DNA of 6,159 bases from Puniceicoccales bacterium (GTDB lineage Bacteria > Verrucomicrobiota > Verrucomicrobiae > Opitutales > LL51). The notes under the pieces were generated by a model. The model was not told the DNA's origin. It worked only from the letters and a program-made list of their open reading frames with translations, and ran no database searches. The translations under genes were made by a program, and so were the position numbers. Positions 5,630 through 6,159 of this stretch are shown here, piece after piece. The number at the start of each line of letters is the position of its first letter. Position 1 is the first letter of the stretch. Location of the stretch: NCBI GenBank assembly GCA_031259625.1, contig JAIRLG010000022.1, positions 1 to 6,159 on the forward strand. Direction: 5' to 3'.

Positions 5630-6159
5630 CGGACCTTCCTCTCCAGTTGGGCCCTGGTCAGGCGCATGTATTGCTCCCGCTCGGCAGCCCCGAGCTGATT
5701 TTCCAAGACCTGTTCCGCCAGATCGGCGACCATTGCGCCCATCCCGCGGCGAATCTCGGCCAGCACCCGCTCCCGCTCCTGGGCGATGACCGTCCGGGCC
5801 TCCTGGAGCAAACCTTCGGCCCGCGTCTGGGCCAGCTTCTGCTGTTCCGATGCGTAGTTCTGGGCCTGTCTCCGGGACTCCGCCATGATCTGCTGCGCCT
5901 TGCCCTCGGCGTTCCTGATCATCTGCTGGCTCATCCGCTCGGCCTCCCGCAGCTTGCCCGCCGCCGCCTCCGTCCGGGCCAAGCCCTCCGCGATCTTCTC
6001 CCGCCGCGCATCCATGACCCTCATAATCGGCCGGAAGGCGAAGGCGTAGAGCGCGATCGCCATGGCGACGAAATTGACACTCTGCAGCAGGAGCAAGTCC
6101 CAGCGAATGCCAAAACGCTGCACCACGTCGACCAGGGTCTGGAGCCCGACGGCGAAAAA
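5626..6159 (-). CDS. atpF: ATP synthase F0 b subunit (5' end beyond right edge)
   Basis: The b subunit is the membrane-anchored peripheral stalk of F1F0 ATP synthase; its long helical dimer holds F1 static through delta. The visible 177 residues show one membrane segment (about 22-42, LLLLQSVNFVAMAIALYAFAF), the conserved FRPIMRVMDARREKIAEGLARTEAA joint just after it, and a long Ala/Glu/Gln/Arg-rich coiled coil to near residue 150. It ends in a delta-contact region (MVADLAEQVLENQLG...). A GTG at 6126 could be a start, but it has no ribosome site and the frame stays open another 11 codons to the edge. Those codons read plausibly as the stretch before the FGIRW motif, so the true start probably lies outside the window. 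The stop overlaps the atpH ATG (ATGA). Upstream genes are expected to be atpE and atpB by usual F0 order; that is inference. Confidence 0.9.
   Translation of the reverse strand, partial: FFAVGLQTLVDVVQRFGIRWDLLLLQSVNFVAMAIALYAFAFRPIMRVMDARREKIAEGLARTEAAAGKLREAERMSQQMIRNAEGKAQQIMAESRRQAQNYASEQQKLAQTRAEGLLQEARTVIAQERERVLAEIRRGMGAMVADLAEQVLENQLGAAEREQYMRLTRAQLERKVR
5634..5640 (-). promoter_or_regulatory. Ribosome binding site for atpH
   Basis: On the transcribed strand AGGAAGG lies four bases before ATG 5629, inside the last codons of atpF. With the ATGA stop/start overlap it supports this start and coupled translation of the two stalk subunits. Confidence 0.65.

Overview
The window carries only minus-strand genes and reads as one compact block from a GC-rich bacterium. 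The best lineage guess is Verrucomicrobiota, probably the Opitutia side. The basis is recalled family resemblance: a very short ATP synthase delta subunit, an RNase E/G with a charged N-terminal tail and an enlarged S1 region, and envelope genes of a rod-shaped Gram-negative-type cell. No search was possible, so this is inference.

In the direction of transcription (high to low coordinates): the end of an F0 ATP synthase cluster, atpF (b subunit, cut by the right edge) and atpH (delta), joined by an ATGA overlap. Then comes a gene-free gap of about 295 bases (4933-5227). It is dominated by a 97-base cloverleaf-like set of perfect inverted repeats (5037-5133). The expected next ATP synthase gene, atpA, is not there.

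After the gap is a tight envelope cluster: rodA (SEDS glycan polymerase), rng (RNase E/G family), ddl (D-alanine--D-alanine ligase) and ftsQ (divisome POTRA protein). rodA and rng are 46 bases apart; rng/ddl and ddl/ftsQ overlap by 29 and 14 bases. The cluster joins an elongation gene (rodA) to two genes typical of the division/cell-wall (dcw) cluster. Ddl makes the D-Ala-D-Ala dipeptide of the peptidoglycan precursor, RodA polymerises the glycan during elongation, and FtsQ acts in the septal machine. RNase E/G is often encoded beside rod-shape genes.

At the left edge, after a 46-base AT-rich spacer containing a perfect 18-base tandem duplication, an unrecognised gene begins. It is not ftsA, judging by its first 21 residues.

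No tRNA, rRNA, CRISPR array, transposase or phage gene was seen. The genes are ordinary housekeeping genes. The most unusual item is the cloverleaf inverted-repeat element upstream of rodA, which may be a dispersed palindromic repeat or a structured leader RNA.
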